DNA of 64,000 nucleotides, from contig CACJNF010000002.1 of assembly GCA_902594745.1 (NCBI GenBank), positions 1-64,000 on the forward strand, read 5' to 3'. The position numbers were made by a program, and so were the translations under genes. The notes below the pieces were generated by a model. It worked only from the letters and a program-made list of their open reading frames with translations, had not been told where the DNA came from and did not search any database. This DNA comes from an uncultured Bacteroidota bacterium (lineage in GTDB: Bacteria > Bacteroidota > Bacteroidia > Flavobacteriales > Flavobacteriaceae). Numbering within the stretch: position 1 is the first letter of the stretch; each line of letters opens with the position of its first letter. This document shows positions 45,996 to 55,115 of the stretch, one piece after another.

Positions 45996-47330
45996 ATGAA
46001 ATATATATACACTATTATCGTTTTATTTTTTTCAACAGTATTGATTGCTCAGTCTGATGATAATATTCTGACTCTTCAAGATGCTGTTGACATGGCTATT
46101 GAAAAAAATATAAGCATTAAACAATCTGAACTAAACTTACAAAACTCAGAATTAGGAAAGTCTGATGCTATCGGAAACTTTTTACCAAGGGTTTCTGCAT
46201 CTGCAAATCATCAATGGAATATTGGACGAGGAATTAATATTACTACCAATGTTATTGAAGATATTACTACATCATTCTCATCAATGAGTGCAGGAGTTGG
46301 ACTAGATGTATATAATGGTTTTAGAAATGTTTATCAGCTTCATCGAGCAAACCTAGAAATACTGGCATCACAATATCAGTTAGATGATATGAAAGATGAT
46401 ATAAAATTATTGGTTGCTAACTCGTATTTGCAAATAATGTTTAACAAGGAAATATTAAAAGTTCAAAAGTCTCAACTTGAGATTACTAAAGTTGAGTATG
46501 AAAGGACCAAAGATTTAATAGAAATAGGGACATTTTCTCCAAGACAAATCTTTGAAATTGAAGCAAGTCTTGCATCTCAAGAACAGAACGTAGTTCAAGC
46601 AGAAAACAATTATAGGAACGCAAAATTAAGCTTGGCTCAACTTCTCCTAATTGATGATTTTAATAGTTTTGAGATAGCAAACGAAGACTTTAGTATTCCA
46701 TTTTCTGATATTCTAACTAAGAGTCCTAAAGAGATACTTAATAAGTCTATGACTTTTAGAAACGATATTAAGTTAGCTGAAACTAATATTTCTATTGCTG
46801 AAAAAGATATTCAGATCTCAAAATCACAACTTCAACCATCAGTTACTTCCTTTTATCAATGGAATACAAGAATTTCATATCAGGATAATCTACCTAGTTT
46901 TGAAGATCAATTTGATCTAAATAAGGGACAAGGGTATGGGTTAGCCTTAAATATTCCAATATTTCAGGGTAAACAGATAAGAAATAATGTTGAAAGAAGT
47001 AAAGTGAATCTTGATAGACTTAAAAATCAGTATGAGCAAGAGAAACTTAATCTTGAGAATTCAATTAATCAAGCATATAACGATCTTACGGGAGCAATTA
47101 AACTATATGAAGCTTCAAATAAAACATTAGCTTCTCTTAAAAGTGCATATGAAGATACTTCAGATAGATTCCTACTTGGTGCTGTAAATTCTTTTGACTT
47201 TATTCAGTCAAAACAAAGATATGAGTCTGCTCAATCTGAAAATATCAGAGCTAAATTTGATTATATATTTAAATTGAAAGTTCTAGAGTTTTATTTTGGG
47301 TTACCTTTATCAATCCCTCTATCTAATTAA
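45996..47330 (+). CDS. TolC-family outer-membrane efflux protein
   Basis: 444 residues. Signal peptide 1-18 (ending LIAQ), then two TolC repeats, each with long alpha-helical coils (for example EAEASLASQEQNVVQAENNY-like region near 185-205 and ENSINQAYNDLTGAIKLYE near 345-365) and beta strands, ending KLKVLEFYFGLPL. Outer-membrane duct of the exporter encoded upstream. Closing gene of the five-gene pump operon. Confidence 0.93.
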   Translation: MKYIYTIIVLFFSTVLIAQSDDNILTLQDAVDMAIEKNISIKQSELNLQNSELGKSDAIGNFLPRVSASANHQWNIGRGINITTNVIEDITTSFSSMSAGVGLDVYNGFRNVYQLHRANLEILASQYQLDDMKDDIKLLVANSYLQIMFNKEILKVQKSQLEITKVEYERTKDLIEIGTFSPRQIFEIEASLASQEQNVVQAENNYRNAKLSLAQLLLIDDFNSFEIANEDFSIPFSDILTKSPKEILNKSMTFRNDIKLAETNISIAEKDIQISKSQLQPSVTSFYQWNTRISYQDNLPSFEDQFDLNKGQGYGLALNIPIFQGKQIRNNVERSKVNLDRLKNQYEQEKLNLENSINQAYNDLTGAIKLYEASNKTLASLKSAYEDTSDRFLLGAVNSFDFIQSKQRYESAQSENIRAKFDYIFKLKVLEFYFGLPLSIPLSN

Positions 47331-47341
47331 ACTCTTTTAAG

Positions 47342-48001
47342 ATGTCATTAATTTTAAATTTTGAGACATCCAGTAAAAACTGTTCAGTTAGTCTATCTTC
47401 AGAAGGTAAGCTTATATCAAATTTTGACTTAGAAGATGATAAATATCGTCACAGTGAACTTTTAACAAGCACAATCAAAGATATTTTAACTCAAAATAAT
47501 ATTAGTGCTAAAGAACTATCTGCTGTCGCCGTTGGTATTGGCCCAGGATCGTTTACAGGGCTTAGAATTGGTTTTTCTGTCGCAAAAGGACTATGTTATC
47601 CACATAAAATAAATTTGATAGGTATTTCATCTTTAAAAATTTTGGCTAATTCTATAAAAAATGACACTGGAGATATTATACCAATGATAAATGATAAGGG
47701 GAATTATTACTATTTGTCAACTTTTGAAAATGGATTAAATGAAGTAGGTGCCCCATTATTATATCAGGTTGACTCTGACTTTATTAATAAAAATATAAAA
47801 GAAAACTCTACAATTGTAGTTAATAATGAAGAATCATTCAAGTATATCAATTCTATTATAAATGATCAGGTTAAACTGCAATATAAGTCAATATCATCTA
47901 TCAATATGATTGACTTATCATTTGTATCATTTATAGAACAAAAATTTGAAGACTTAGCCTATTTTGAGCCTTTGTATGTAAAAAAGCCTTACGTAACTTA
48001 A
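47342..48001 (+). CDS. tsaB: tRNA threonylcarbamoyladenosine biosynthesis protein TsaB
   Basis: 219 residues. ASKHA-fold protein with GIGPGSFTGLRIG (about 67-79), the characteristic TsaB motif, and the early LNFETSSKNCSVSL strand pair. It is the partner of TsaD and TsaE for the t6A37 modification of ANN-decoding tRNAs. The C-terminal half is short and variable as in other TsaB proteins. It lies 11 bases after tolC and is convergent with ompH, with 7 bases between the stops. Confidence 0.94.
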   Translation: MSLILNFETSSKNCSVSLSSEGKLISNFDLEDDKYRHSELLTSTIKDILTQNNISAKELSAVAVGIGPGSFTGLRIGFSVAKGLCYPHKINLIGISSLKILANSIKNDTGDIIPMINDKGNYYYLSTFENGLNEVGAPLLYQVDSDFINKNIKENSTIVVNNEESFKYINSIINDQVKLQYKSISSINMIDLSFVSFIEQKFEDLAYFEPLYVKKPYVT

Positions 48002-48008
48002 ATTTCTT

Positions 48009-48515
48009 TTAGAATCCTAGCTCTTTCTTTACATCTGCTAAAAGATCTTTTCCATCTGCAAGTATGATTCCTCCATTTGGACTAGAATCAATTACGTAAT
48101 TAAAACCTTGTTCTTTTCCTACTTTAGTAATAGCATCTCTAGCTTTCTCTAAAAGAGGGGTCATTAGATCCATTTGCTTTTTCTGTAGCTCTTGAGCTGC
48201 TGAATCTCTAAACTCTTGTAGGTTAGTCTGCATACTTTCAAGCTCTTTTTGTCTTGCTTGATTTGTAACATCAGTTTGATTTGCAGCATCTGCTGAATAA
48301 GATTGTGCTTTAGTCTGAAATTCTTTGAAAGCATTATCTATTTGAGTAGTATAATCCTTCTCGAGCTTTGCTAACTCATTCTGAGCAGCAATTACTTCAG
48401 GCATCTCACTTATTAGTTGTTGAACATTTATATGAGCAACATTAGACTGAGCTGAAGCAGATAGTGGTGCTAAAGTCAATAAAGCTGCAGTGATTAATTT
48501 TAGTACTGATTTCAT
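48009..48515 (-). CDS. OmpH/Skp family periplasmic chaperone
   Basis: 168 residues: a signal peptide (1-22, ending ASAQ), HINVQQLISEMPEV, a long coiled coil (about 45-125, NELAKLEKDYTTQI onward) and a C-terminal strand ILADGKDLLADVKKELGF. Skp-type trimers carry unfolded outer-membrane proteins to BamA, encoded directly upstream. Many Flavobacteriia carry two ompH copies in this place; only one is present. Confidence 0.93.
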   Translation of the reverse strand: MKSVLKLITAALLTLAPLSASAQSNVAHINVQQLISEMPEVIAAQNELAKLEKDYTTQIDNAFKEFQTKAQSYSADAANQTDVTNQARQKELESMQTNLQEFRDSAAQELQKKQMDLMTPLLEKARDAITKVGKEQGFNYVIDSSPNGGIILADGKDLLADVKKELGF

Positions 48516-48567
48516 AATCTATTAAATATTTCGAATTGCAATATCGTAATTTTTATTCAAATATTGC

Positions 48568-51114
48568 CTAAAATTGTTGACCTATTACAAAGTGTGTTTG
48601 CCATCCAGAAGGTTCAAAAGTATTAGAAAGATTTGTGCTATCAAATCCGTAACCAAAGTCAATACCAAGAAGACCAAAAGCAGGCATGAAGACTCTTACT
48701 CCAATTCCAGCAGATCTTTTAAGATCAAAAGGACTATAATCTTTGAAATCATCAAACCCATTACCAGCTTCTAAGAAACTCAAAGCAAATACTGATGCAC
48801 TAGGTTTTAAACTTATTGGGTAACGAAGTTCAAGAGAAAATTTATTATATATTATCGAACCATCTCTACTCGATAAAGATTGATTTTCATACCCTCTTAA
48901 AGCAATTGTTTCTCTTCCATCTAAAGCGTACTGCATCATCCCATCTCCACCAAGAAAAAATCTTTCAAAAGGTATATTCCCTTTATTTTTATTGTAAGTA
49001 CCTAAAAATCCAAAGTCAGTTTGAGCTTTTAATACAAACTTCCCAAACAATCTAGTATACCAGCTTCCATCAAATTTTACTTTATAGAACTCTAACCATC
49101 TAAACTTTGCCTGATCAATTTCGGCCAAAATTGGATTACCATTTCTGTCTAAATATTCAGGTCTTTCATTTATATCAGAGAAGTCATCTCCTGTAATTAA
49201 AGAATATGGCGGAGAAAACCTTGCACTTAAAGTAAATTTTGATCCACCTACAGGGAAAATGGGATTTGTAAATGTATTATTTCTTGATAATGCAATATTA
49301 TATGCAATGTTGTGAGACTCTCCGTCACCAAATGTAAAAAGTCCTGTATAGTAATTATTTAAATTATAATATTGATATGAAATAGATTGAGATAATACAA
49401 AATAATCGTCAGGGACCCTTAATCTCTTAGCTATACCCAGGTTGAAACCTTTAATTTGAAAAGATTGGCTTTTATCAGCTCTTCTAGTAAAATAGTCATA
49501 CCTATACTGAGTTGTAGAGGACAATGATGCAGAAAATTGAACAGGTTCTCTTCCTCCAAACCAAGGTTCAACAAAACTAAAACTAGTTGTATTGTAGAAT
49601 GAACTAGTTTGAAGTCTTATAGCAAGGGTTTGTCCATCACCACTAGGAAATGGTTGCCAAGCTTTTCTATTCCTAATATTTTTAACAGAAAAATTATTAA
49701 ATGCTACACCAAACGTTCCCATGAATCCACCTCCACCATATCCACCTTGCAATTCTAGTTGACTGGCTCCAGCCTCAATTACTCCAAGTTCTATATCAAC
49801 AGTTCCTTGATTAGGATCAACATTTTTAAAATCTGGACTTATCTGTTCTGCATCAAAGAAACCTAATTGTCCAACTTCACGAATTGTTCTTACAACTTTA
49901 TCCTTACTATAGAGCTCTCCTGGTTTAATCCTGAGCTCTCTAAAGATTACATTATCATTAGTTTTGGTATTACCAACTACTGAAATTTTATTAAAACTAG
50001 CAAGCTTACCTTCATTAATCCTGATTTCAAAATCGATAGTATCATTTTCAGCACTTACTTCAACAGCATTTACAGATGAGAATAAATATCCATTATTTTG
50101 ATATAAGTTAGATATGTCAGCTGCATCAGGTTGCTCATCCTGAATTCTTTCTTTTAGTAAAACACCATTATACGCATCACCTTTTTCAATTCCTAAAATT
50201 TGGTCAAGTTGAAAATTAGTAAATGAACTATTTCCTATATAGTTAATGTCCCCGAAATAATACTTGTTTCCTTCATCAATATTCAAATTAATATCAATTG
50301 TTTTTTCATCGTTTATAACAACTGTGTCAAATTCTACACGAGCATCTCTATATCCCTTCTCTTTATAAAATGAGATTAAATTCTCCTTATCTGCAATATA
50401 ATCTGAATCAATAAGTTTGGATTTTTTCCAAAATCTAAGAGGAAACTTTTTCTTAGTCTTTTTTAATTTAGATCTAAGCTTAAAGTCTCCATAAATTTCA
50501 TTACCAGAAAAATTTATATTTTTTATTTTAATCCTTTCACCTTTATCAATGTTAATATCTAAGTTGATCCTATTTGAGCCTATAGAGTCAGGAACGGTTA
50601 CTAGTTTTACTTCAGAATTTAAATAACCATCTTTCTTTAACTCATTCCTTATATAGTTCTTGGTATTTGTAAGAAAGCTTTCAGATAATCTCTTACCTTC
50701 AGATAATTCTGTTTCCTTTTCATATGTTTCTGCTTTACCTTTTTTTATACCATTTATTCTATACTTTAACAATGTTGGTAATTCCTCTACATTGATTTCA
50801 AGTTTGATGGATCCATTATTTATGTCAGTTACATAAAGATCAACATTACTAAATAGTTCTAAATTCCAAAGTTTTTTTAAGATTGCGCTAATCTCTTCTC
50901 CAGGAACTTGAATTGACTGCCCTTGCCTTAAGCCACTGTATGTTACTACAGTCCTATCACTAAAGTTTTTAAGCCCAACAACAGTAATAGTATCTATAGT
51001 GTAAGTACCACCCTTTCTATATATATCTTGAGAATAAAGAAGTCCTGAGGTTAGAAGAAGGACAGCAAGAATATTAAAAATATTTAATCTAAAGTTGTTT
51101 ACTAGTTTTTCCAA
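48568..51114 (-). CDS. bamA: Outer membrane protein assembly factor BamA
   Basis: 848 residues from a TTG at 51114, which gives MEKLVNNFRLNIFNIL and a signal peptide ending LYSQ; ATG alternatives upstream (51150, 51210) add residues with no signal character and lie deep inside uppS. POTRA domains 1-5 occupy roughly residues 25-430 (IDTITVVGLKNFSD opens POTRA1), and a 16-strand barrel follows with LRGYENQSLSSRDG and a C-terminal WQTHFVIGQQF. Folds and inserts outer-membrane barrels. Start overlaps uppS by 26 bases. Confidence 0.94.
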   Translation of the reverse strand: MEKLVNNFRLNIFNILAVLLLTSGLLYSQDIYRKGGTYTIDTITVVGLKNFSDRTVVTYSGLRQGQSIQVPGEEISAILKKLWNLELFSNVDLYVTDINNGSIKLEINVEELPTLLKYRINGIKKGKAETYEKETELSEGKRLSESFLTNTKNYIRNELKKDGYLNSEVKLVTVPDSIGSNRINLDINIDKGERIKIKNINFSGNEIYGDFKLRSKLKKTKKKFPLRFWKKSKLIDSDYIADKENLISFYKEKGYRDARVEFDTVVINDEKTIDINLNIDEGNKYYFGDINYIGNSSFTNFQLDQILGIEKGDAYNGVLLKERIQDEQPDAADISNLYQNNGYLFSSVNAVEVSAENDTIDFEIRINEGKLASFNKISVVGNTKTNDNVIFRELRIKPGELYSKDKVVRTIREVGQLGFFDAEQISPDFKNVDPNQGTVDIELGVIEAGASQLELQGGYGGGGFMGTFGVAFNNFSVKNIRNRKAWQPFPSGDGQTLAIRLQTSSFYNTTSFSFVEPWFGGREPVQFSASLSSTTQYRYDYFTRRADKSQSFQIKGFNLGIAKRLRVPDDYFVLSQSISYQYYNLNNYYTGLFTFGDGESHNIAYNIALSRNNTFTNPIFPVGGSKFTLSARFSPPYSLITGDDFSDINERPEYLDRNGNPILAEIDQAKFRWLEFYKVKFDGSWYTRLFGKFVLKAQTDFGFLGTYNKNKGNIPFERFFLGGDGMMQYALDGRETIALRGYENQSLSSRDGSIIYNKFSLELRYPISLKPSASVFALSFLEAGNGFDDFKDYSPFDLKRSAGIGVRVFMPAFGLLGIDFGYGFDSTNLSNTFEPSGWQTHFVIGQQF

Positions 51115-51799
51115 ATCTTCTCTCTCTTTTTTGATATTCGATAATTGCATCTGTAAAATCTTCTTCGGAAAAGTCAGGCCAATATTTTTTAGTGAAATAT
51201 AATTCAGCATATGCTATTTGCCATAATAAGAAGTTGCTAATTCGTTGTTCACCACTGGTTCTAATTAGCAAATCTACATCTGGTAAATTTTTTGTGTAAA
51301 GATGGTCATTAATGATGGAATCATCAAAATTATCTAGACAAATTATCTCATTTTTAACTTTTTCTGAAATCTCTTTGACAGCCTTAAAAATCTCCTGTTT
51401 TCCACCATAACTCAAAGCTAAGGTTAATGTCATTCCTGTGTTGTCTTTAGTATTATTGATAATTTTGCCTAGTTCATATCTTACTTCGTTGGGAAGTGAT
51501 TTTACATCACCTATAGCATTCAATCTTATATTATTATTAAATAAATCCTCAAATTCATCTCTAAGAGTTTCTACTAAAAGTCTCATTAATGTTTCTACTT
51601 CATAACTAGGTCTTTCCCAGTTCTCAACAGAGAATGCAAATAATGTTAAGTACTTTACTTTATGCTTATTAGCTTCCTCAACAATTTTTTTTACAGACCT
51701 AACTCCATTTTGATGACCAAATTCTCTAGGCATTCCTTTTTGTTCGGCCCATCTTCCATTTCCATCCATAATTATCGCTACGTGATTGGGTGTATTCAT
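51089..51799 (-). CDS. uppS: Undecaprenyl diphosphate synthase (isoprenyl transferase)
   Basis: 236 residues. The N-terminus has AIIMDGNGRWAEQKG, with the Mg-binding Asp, then FGHQNGVRSVKKIV. LTLALSYGGKQE and TSGEQRISNFLLWQIAYAEL are the family's later blocks. It makes the C55 lipid carrier for peptidoglycan and surface glycans. The ATG shares its A with the last base of the nadK stop codon, and its end overlaps the presumed bamA start. Confidence 0.96.
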   Translation of the reverse strand: MNTPNHVAIIMDGNGRWAEQKGMPREFGHQNGVRSVKKIVEEANKHKVKYLTLFAFSVENWERPSYEVETLMRLLVETLRDEFEDLFNNNIRLNAIGDVKSLPNEVRYELGKIINNTKDNTGMTLTLALSYGGKQEIFKAVKEISEKVKNEIICLDNFDDSIINDHLYTKNLPDVDLLIRTSGEQRISNFLLWQIAYAELYFTKKYWPDFSEEDFTDAIIEYQKRERRFGKTSKQL

Positions 51800-52677
51800 C
51801 AGTCGCTAATTTTATTATTTCTCATATCTTGTCCCCAAAAAAGTTTTTCTCTTAACCTTTTATAAAAGTTATCGTCATCAAGTTTAATTGTCTTTATAGT
51901 GAATTTTGATTTTGATATCTGAATTTCATTTTTTGATTCAAACGAATACATTCTAGAGTCCAAAGATAAATTAATATTATCAGTTCCTTCAACTTGAATT
52001 TTAACCTCTGAATCATCAGGTATTATTAGAGATCTCATATTAATGTTATGTGGCGCAATTGGATTCAATATAATTACCTTGGACTCTGGAGAAACAACTG
52101 AACCACCATTACTTAGAGAATAACCTGTTGAGCCTGTAGGAGTTGATATAATTAATCCATCTGACCAATAATTTGTTAAATAATTACCATTAATTGTACA
52201 CGATATGTTTAGAAGAGATGTAGTGTCTTTTCTTTGAATTGTAACTTCATTTAGTGCATATGAAAAAAGCTTACTGGCTGAATATGACTTTACCTCCAGT
52301 AGCGTTCTATCTATAATGCTAAATTTGTTTTCTTTTATTTTATTTACAGCTTCACCTATGTTATCTTTTTGTATGCTAGTTAAAAAGCCAAGCCTTCCTG
52401 CATTTATTCCTAATATCGGTACTCCTGAATCTTTTACGTATGTAATTGATCTCAATATTGTTCCATCACCACCAACTGCAAAAACATAGTCAATGTCTTT
52501 ATCAATAGGGTCTGATGAATCAAAAAATGAAAATTTACTCTGTAATTCCTTATCAAGCTCATTCTTAATTTTTGAGTCAATAATTATATCATTTTCTGCT
52601 GACACAATATCAATAACTTCCTTGCAGCAATTAACTGAAGAACTATTATTAAATGCTATATATAGAGCAATTTTCAT
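51799..52677 (-). CDS. nadK: NAD kinase
   Basis: 292 residues from the ATG at 52677 (MKIALYIAFNN); an ATG five codons upstream is less likely. GGDGTILRS (near 75) is the ATP-site motif, followed by NAGRLGFLTS, and later TSTPTGSTGYSLSNGG-type loop that binds NAD. Phosphorylates NAD to NADP. Opens the operon nadK-uppS-bamA-ompH, divergent from pdxJ with 67 bases between starts. Confidence 0.95.
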   Translation of the reverse strand: MKIALYIAFNNSSSVNCCKEVIDIVSAENDIIIDSKIKNELDKELQSKFSFFDSSDPIDKDIDYVFAVGGDGTILRSITYVKDSGVPILGINAGRLGFLTSIQKDNIGEAVNKIKENKFSIIDRTLLEVKSYSASKLFSYALNEVTIQRKDTTSLLNISCTINGNYLTNYWSDGLIISTPTGSTGYSLSNGGSVVSPESKVIILNPIAPHNINMRSLIIPDDSEVKIQVEGTDNINLSLDSRMYSFESKNEIQISKSKFTIKTIKLDDDNFYKRLREKLFWGQDMRNNKISD

Positions 52678-52714
52678 ATAGCTAAAATACAAACTTTAAA
52701 ACTTTATTAAGTAC

Positions 52715-52722
52715 TATATTTG
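52715..52722 (+). promoter_or_regulatory. Possible -7 element for pdxJ
   Basis: TATATTTG, an exact TAnnTTTG, 22 bases before the pdxJ ATG at 52745 in the divergent nadK/pdxJ gap. -33 box weak (TTTA near 52695, 16-base spacing). Confidence 0.35.
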
Positions 52723-52744
52723 CATTTAAGTTTAATGAATTGAG

Positions 52745-53458
52745 ATGACTAAATTAAGTGTAAACATTAATAAAATAGCAACTCTTAGAAATGCTAGGGG
52801 AGAGGATTATCCTAACTTAGTAAAAACTGCTAAAAACATCATTAAATTTGGTGCTGAAGGGATAACTATACACCCTAGACCTGATGAAAGACATATCAAA
52901 TACTCTGATGCATATGATTTAAAACAAAATATTTCAACTGAACTAAATATTGAAGGGAATCCATCTAAAAAATTTATAAATATGGTTTGTGAAGTAAAAC
53001 CTGATCAAGTTACTTTAGTCCCTGATGAATCTGATGCAATTACCTCTAACTCAGGTTGGGATACAGTTAAAAATTTTGATTTTTTGAAAGATGTGGTTGA
53101 GGAATTTAAACTAAACTCAATTAGAGTATCAATATTCATTGATCCTGACTCTAAAATGCTTGAAGGAGCAAAAAAAATTAATTCAGATAGAGTCGAATTA
53201 TTTACTGGTCCATATGCCAAACAATACATAAATGATAAATCAAATGCTATAAATAGATACATTGATTGCTCTGAGATTGCTAATAAAATTGGAATAGAAC
53301 TTAATGCAGGTCATGATCTAAATCAACAAAACCTTGAATTTTTTAAAAACAATATTGTAAATCTTAAAGAAGTATCCATAGGGCATGCACTAATCTCGGA
53401 GTCACTTTATTTTGGCCTTGAGTCTACAATTAAATCATATTTAAAAATTTTAAATTGA
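52745..53458 (+). CDS. pdxJ: Pyridoxine 5'-phosphate synthase
   Basis: 237 residues, standard length. TIM-barrel enzyme with LSVNINKIATLRNARG, the phosphate/substrate loop ITIHPRPDERHI, VTLVPDE and the final ELNAGHDLNQQN and SIGHALISESL segments. It condenses 1-deoxyxylulose 5-phosphate with 3-amino-1-hydroxyacetone phosphate to make pyridoxine phosphate (DXP-dependent vitamin B6 route). The pdxJ / nadK divergent pair is common in Flavobacteriia. The stop codon overlaps the next start. Confidence 0.96.
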   Translation: MTKLSVNINKIATLRNARGEDYPNLVKTAKNIIKFGAEGITIHPRPDERHIKYSDAYDLKQNISTELNIEGNPSKKFINMVCEVKPDQVTLVPDESDAITSNSGWDTVKNFDFLKDVVEEFKLNSIRVSIFIDPDSKMLEGAKKINSDRVELFTGPYAKQYINDKSNAINRYIDCSEIANKIGIELNAGHDLNQQNLEFFKNNIVNLKEVSIGHALISESLYFGLESTIKSYLKILN

Positions 53459-54225
53459 ATCTGCTTCACTCTAAAATAGTTGGTGATTCTGATAAGAATA
53501 TCATTATTATTCATGGTTTTCTTGGTATGGGAGACAATTGGAAATCTCATGCAAATAAAATTGCTGAAAGTGGATTTAAAGTTCATCTTATTGATTTAAG
53601 AAATCATGGAAAAAGTTTTTGGAGTAATCAATTCAGTTTCGATTTAATGGTAGAAGATATATATAAATATATCTCTTATCATAAAATCTCAAATTTATAC
53701 ATGATAGGTCATTCAATGGGCGGAAATGTTACAATGCTTTTCGCCAAGAATTATCCGGAGCTACTTAAAAAAATTATAATTGTAGATATAGTTCCCAAAG
53801 CATACAAACCTCACCATGATTATATACTTAAAAGCTTAAAATCTCTTGACTTTAAAATAATAAAATCAAGAAATGATGCAGACTCTCAACTTTCAAAATT
53901 AATTTCTGATGAAAGAGTTAGACAATTTTTGTTAAAGAATCTTTATTGGAAAGACCAAGATACATTAGGTCTAAAAATTAATCTTGATATATTATATGAT
54001 TTTAAAAATAAGCTCTCATTAATTTTGAAAGAAGATTTTTATTTTAATAATCCAACCTTACTTATTCATGGAGAAAATTCTGATTATGTAAATGAATCTG
54101 ATTATGAGTTAATGAATTGTTTTTTTAAGAATCTGGAAATAATAAAGGTCCCATCTGCAGCCCATTGGGTTCATGCAGATAATCCTAAATTTTTTCTTGA
54201 AAAAACGATTAATTTTTTAAATTGA
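53455..54225 (+). CDS. Alpha/beta hydrolase
   Basis: 256 residues from a TTG start (53455), whose bases overlap the pdxJ TGA stop (TTGA); no ATG precedes the first conserved block. IIIIHGFLGMGDNWK gives the oxyanion loop, GHSMGGN the nucleophile elbow with Ser, and SAAHWVHADNP the catalytic His near the end; the acid is likely in LLIHGENSDYV. YbfF-like esterases sit beside pdxJ in Flavobacteriia. Substrate unknown. Confidence 0.92.
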   Translation: MNLLHSKIVGDSDKNIIIIHGFLGMGDNWKSHANKIAESGFKVHLIDLRNHGKSFWSNQFSFDLMVEDIYKYISYHKISNLYMIGHSMGGNVTMLFAKNYPELLKKIIIVDIVPKAYKPHHDYILKSLKSLDFKIIKSRNDADSQLSKLISDERVRQFLLKNLYWKDQDTLGLKINLDILYDFKNKLSLILKEDFYFNNPTLLIHGENSDYVNESDYELMNCFFKNLEIIKVPSAAHWVHADNPKFFLEKTINFLN

Positions 54226-54228
54226 ATT

Positions 54229-54714
54229 ATGGTTAATACTACAATTAGAAAGGCTAATTCAGATGATGTTAAAGATATATTGAGATTATTAATTGAACTT
54301 GCTATATATGAAAAAGAACCAGATGCTGTAAAAGTTACTGAACAGGAATTAACAAGAGATGGATTTGGTAAGAATCCAAAATATCAATGTATTCTAGCTG
54401 AAATTGATAATACAATTGTCGGACTGGCTTTCTATACACCAAGATATTCTACATGGGTAGGAGAGACCCTCCATCTTGAGGATCTAGTGGTTACAGAAAA
54501 AATGAGAGGTAAAGGAATAGGTACACTTCTATATAAATCATTTCTAGAGGAAGCTAAAAGAAGAGATGTAAATAGAGTAGAGTGGTCTGTTCTTGATTGG
54601 AATAAGCCTGCTATTGACTTTTATAAAAAAACGGGTGCAATAATTGATGGTCTTGATCAATGGAAAATTGTTCGAATGAACAAAAAAATAATTGATGATT
54701 ATTTATCTAGATAA
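54229..54714 (+). CDS. GNAT-family N-acetyltransferase
   Basis: 161 residues. GNAT fold: start TIRKANSDDVKDILRLL, the beta4 strand LHLEDLVVTEKMRGKGIG with the acetyl-CoA pyrophosphate loop, and VNRVEWSVLDWNKPAIDFYKKTGA. This resembles diamine N-acetyltransferase (SSAT)-like members. Substrate unknown. The end overlaps the convergent ArsC-like gene by 16 bases. Confidence 0.92.
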   Translation: MVNTTIRKANSDDVKDILRLLIELAIYEKEPDAVKVTEQELTRDGFGKNPKYQCILAEIDNTIVGLAFYTPRYSTWVGETLHLEDLVVTEKMRGKGIGTLLYKSFLEEAKRRDVNRVEWSVLDWNKPAIDFYKKTGAIIDGLDQWKIVRMNKKIIDDYLSR

Positions 54715-55115
54715 TTATCTATAAATTTCTGAATAAACCTCTTTATTTCATTTCTTGCTTTTATAAAATGGTCCCCATATTCACCGTTTTTAATTTTCGT
54801 AGGGTCAATAAAGTCTTTATGTATTTTAACTAAAGATTCACCTGTAAAAATTGGACATGTCTCATTAGCGTTATCACATACGGTTATGATAAAATCAAAT
54901 TTAATTTTTAGGTAATCTTCTACTAAATTTGAAGTATGATTAGATATATCAATTTTATCCTCAAGCATACAGCGAACGGCATTTGAATTTAACCCATGTT
55001 TTTCAATCCCTGCACTGAATACAGATACAGAATTATCTGTTAAATGATTCAAATATCCATGAGCAATTTGACTTCTACATGAATTACCAGTACAAAGTAT
55101 AAGAATTTTTTTCAT
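54699..55115 (-). CDS. Arsenate reductase, thioredoxin-linked ArsC-type (low-MW phosphatase family)
   Basis: 138 residues. P-loop CTGNSCRS (C8 to R14, CX5R) and a later pair TVCDNANETCP (C80, C87). The spacing 8-80-87 (72 and 7 residues) is exactly that of the three redox cysteines of S. aureus ArsC (10, 82, 89), so arsenate reductase is favoured over a plain tyrosine phosphatase. The DP loop FIDPTK supplies the general acid. No arsR, acr3 or arsB gene is nearby. Its ATG shares a base with the mgtE stop (TAATG). Confidence 0.85.
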   Translation of the reverse strand: MKKILILCTGNSCRSQIAHGYLNHLTDNSVSVFSAGIEKHGLNSNAVRCMLEDKIDISNHTSNLVEDYLKIKFDFIITVCDNANETCPIFTGESLVKIHKDFIDPTKIKNGEYGDHFIKARNEIKRFIQKFIDNYLDK

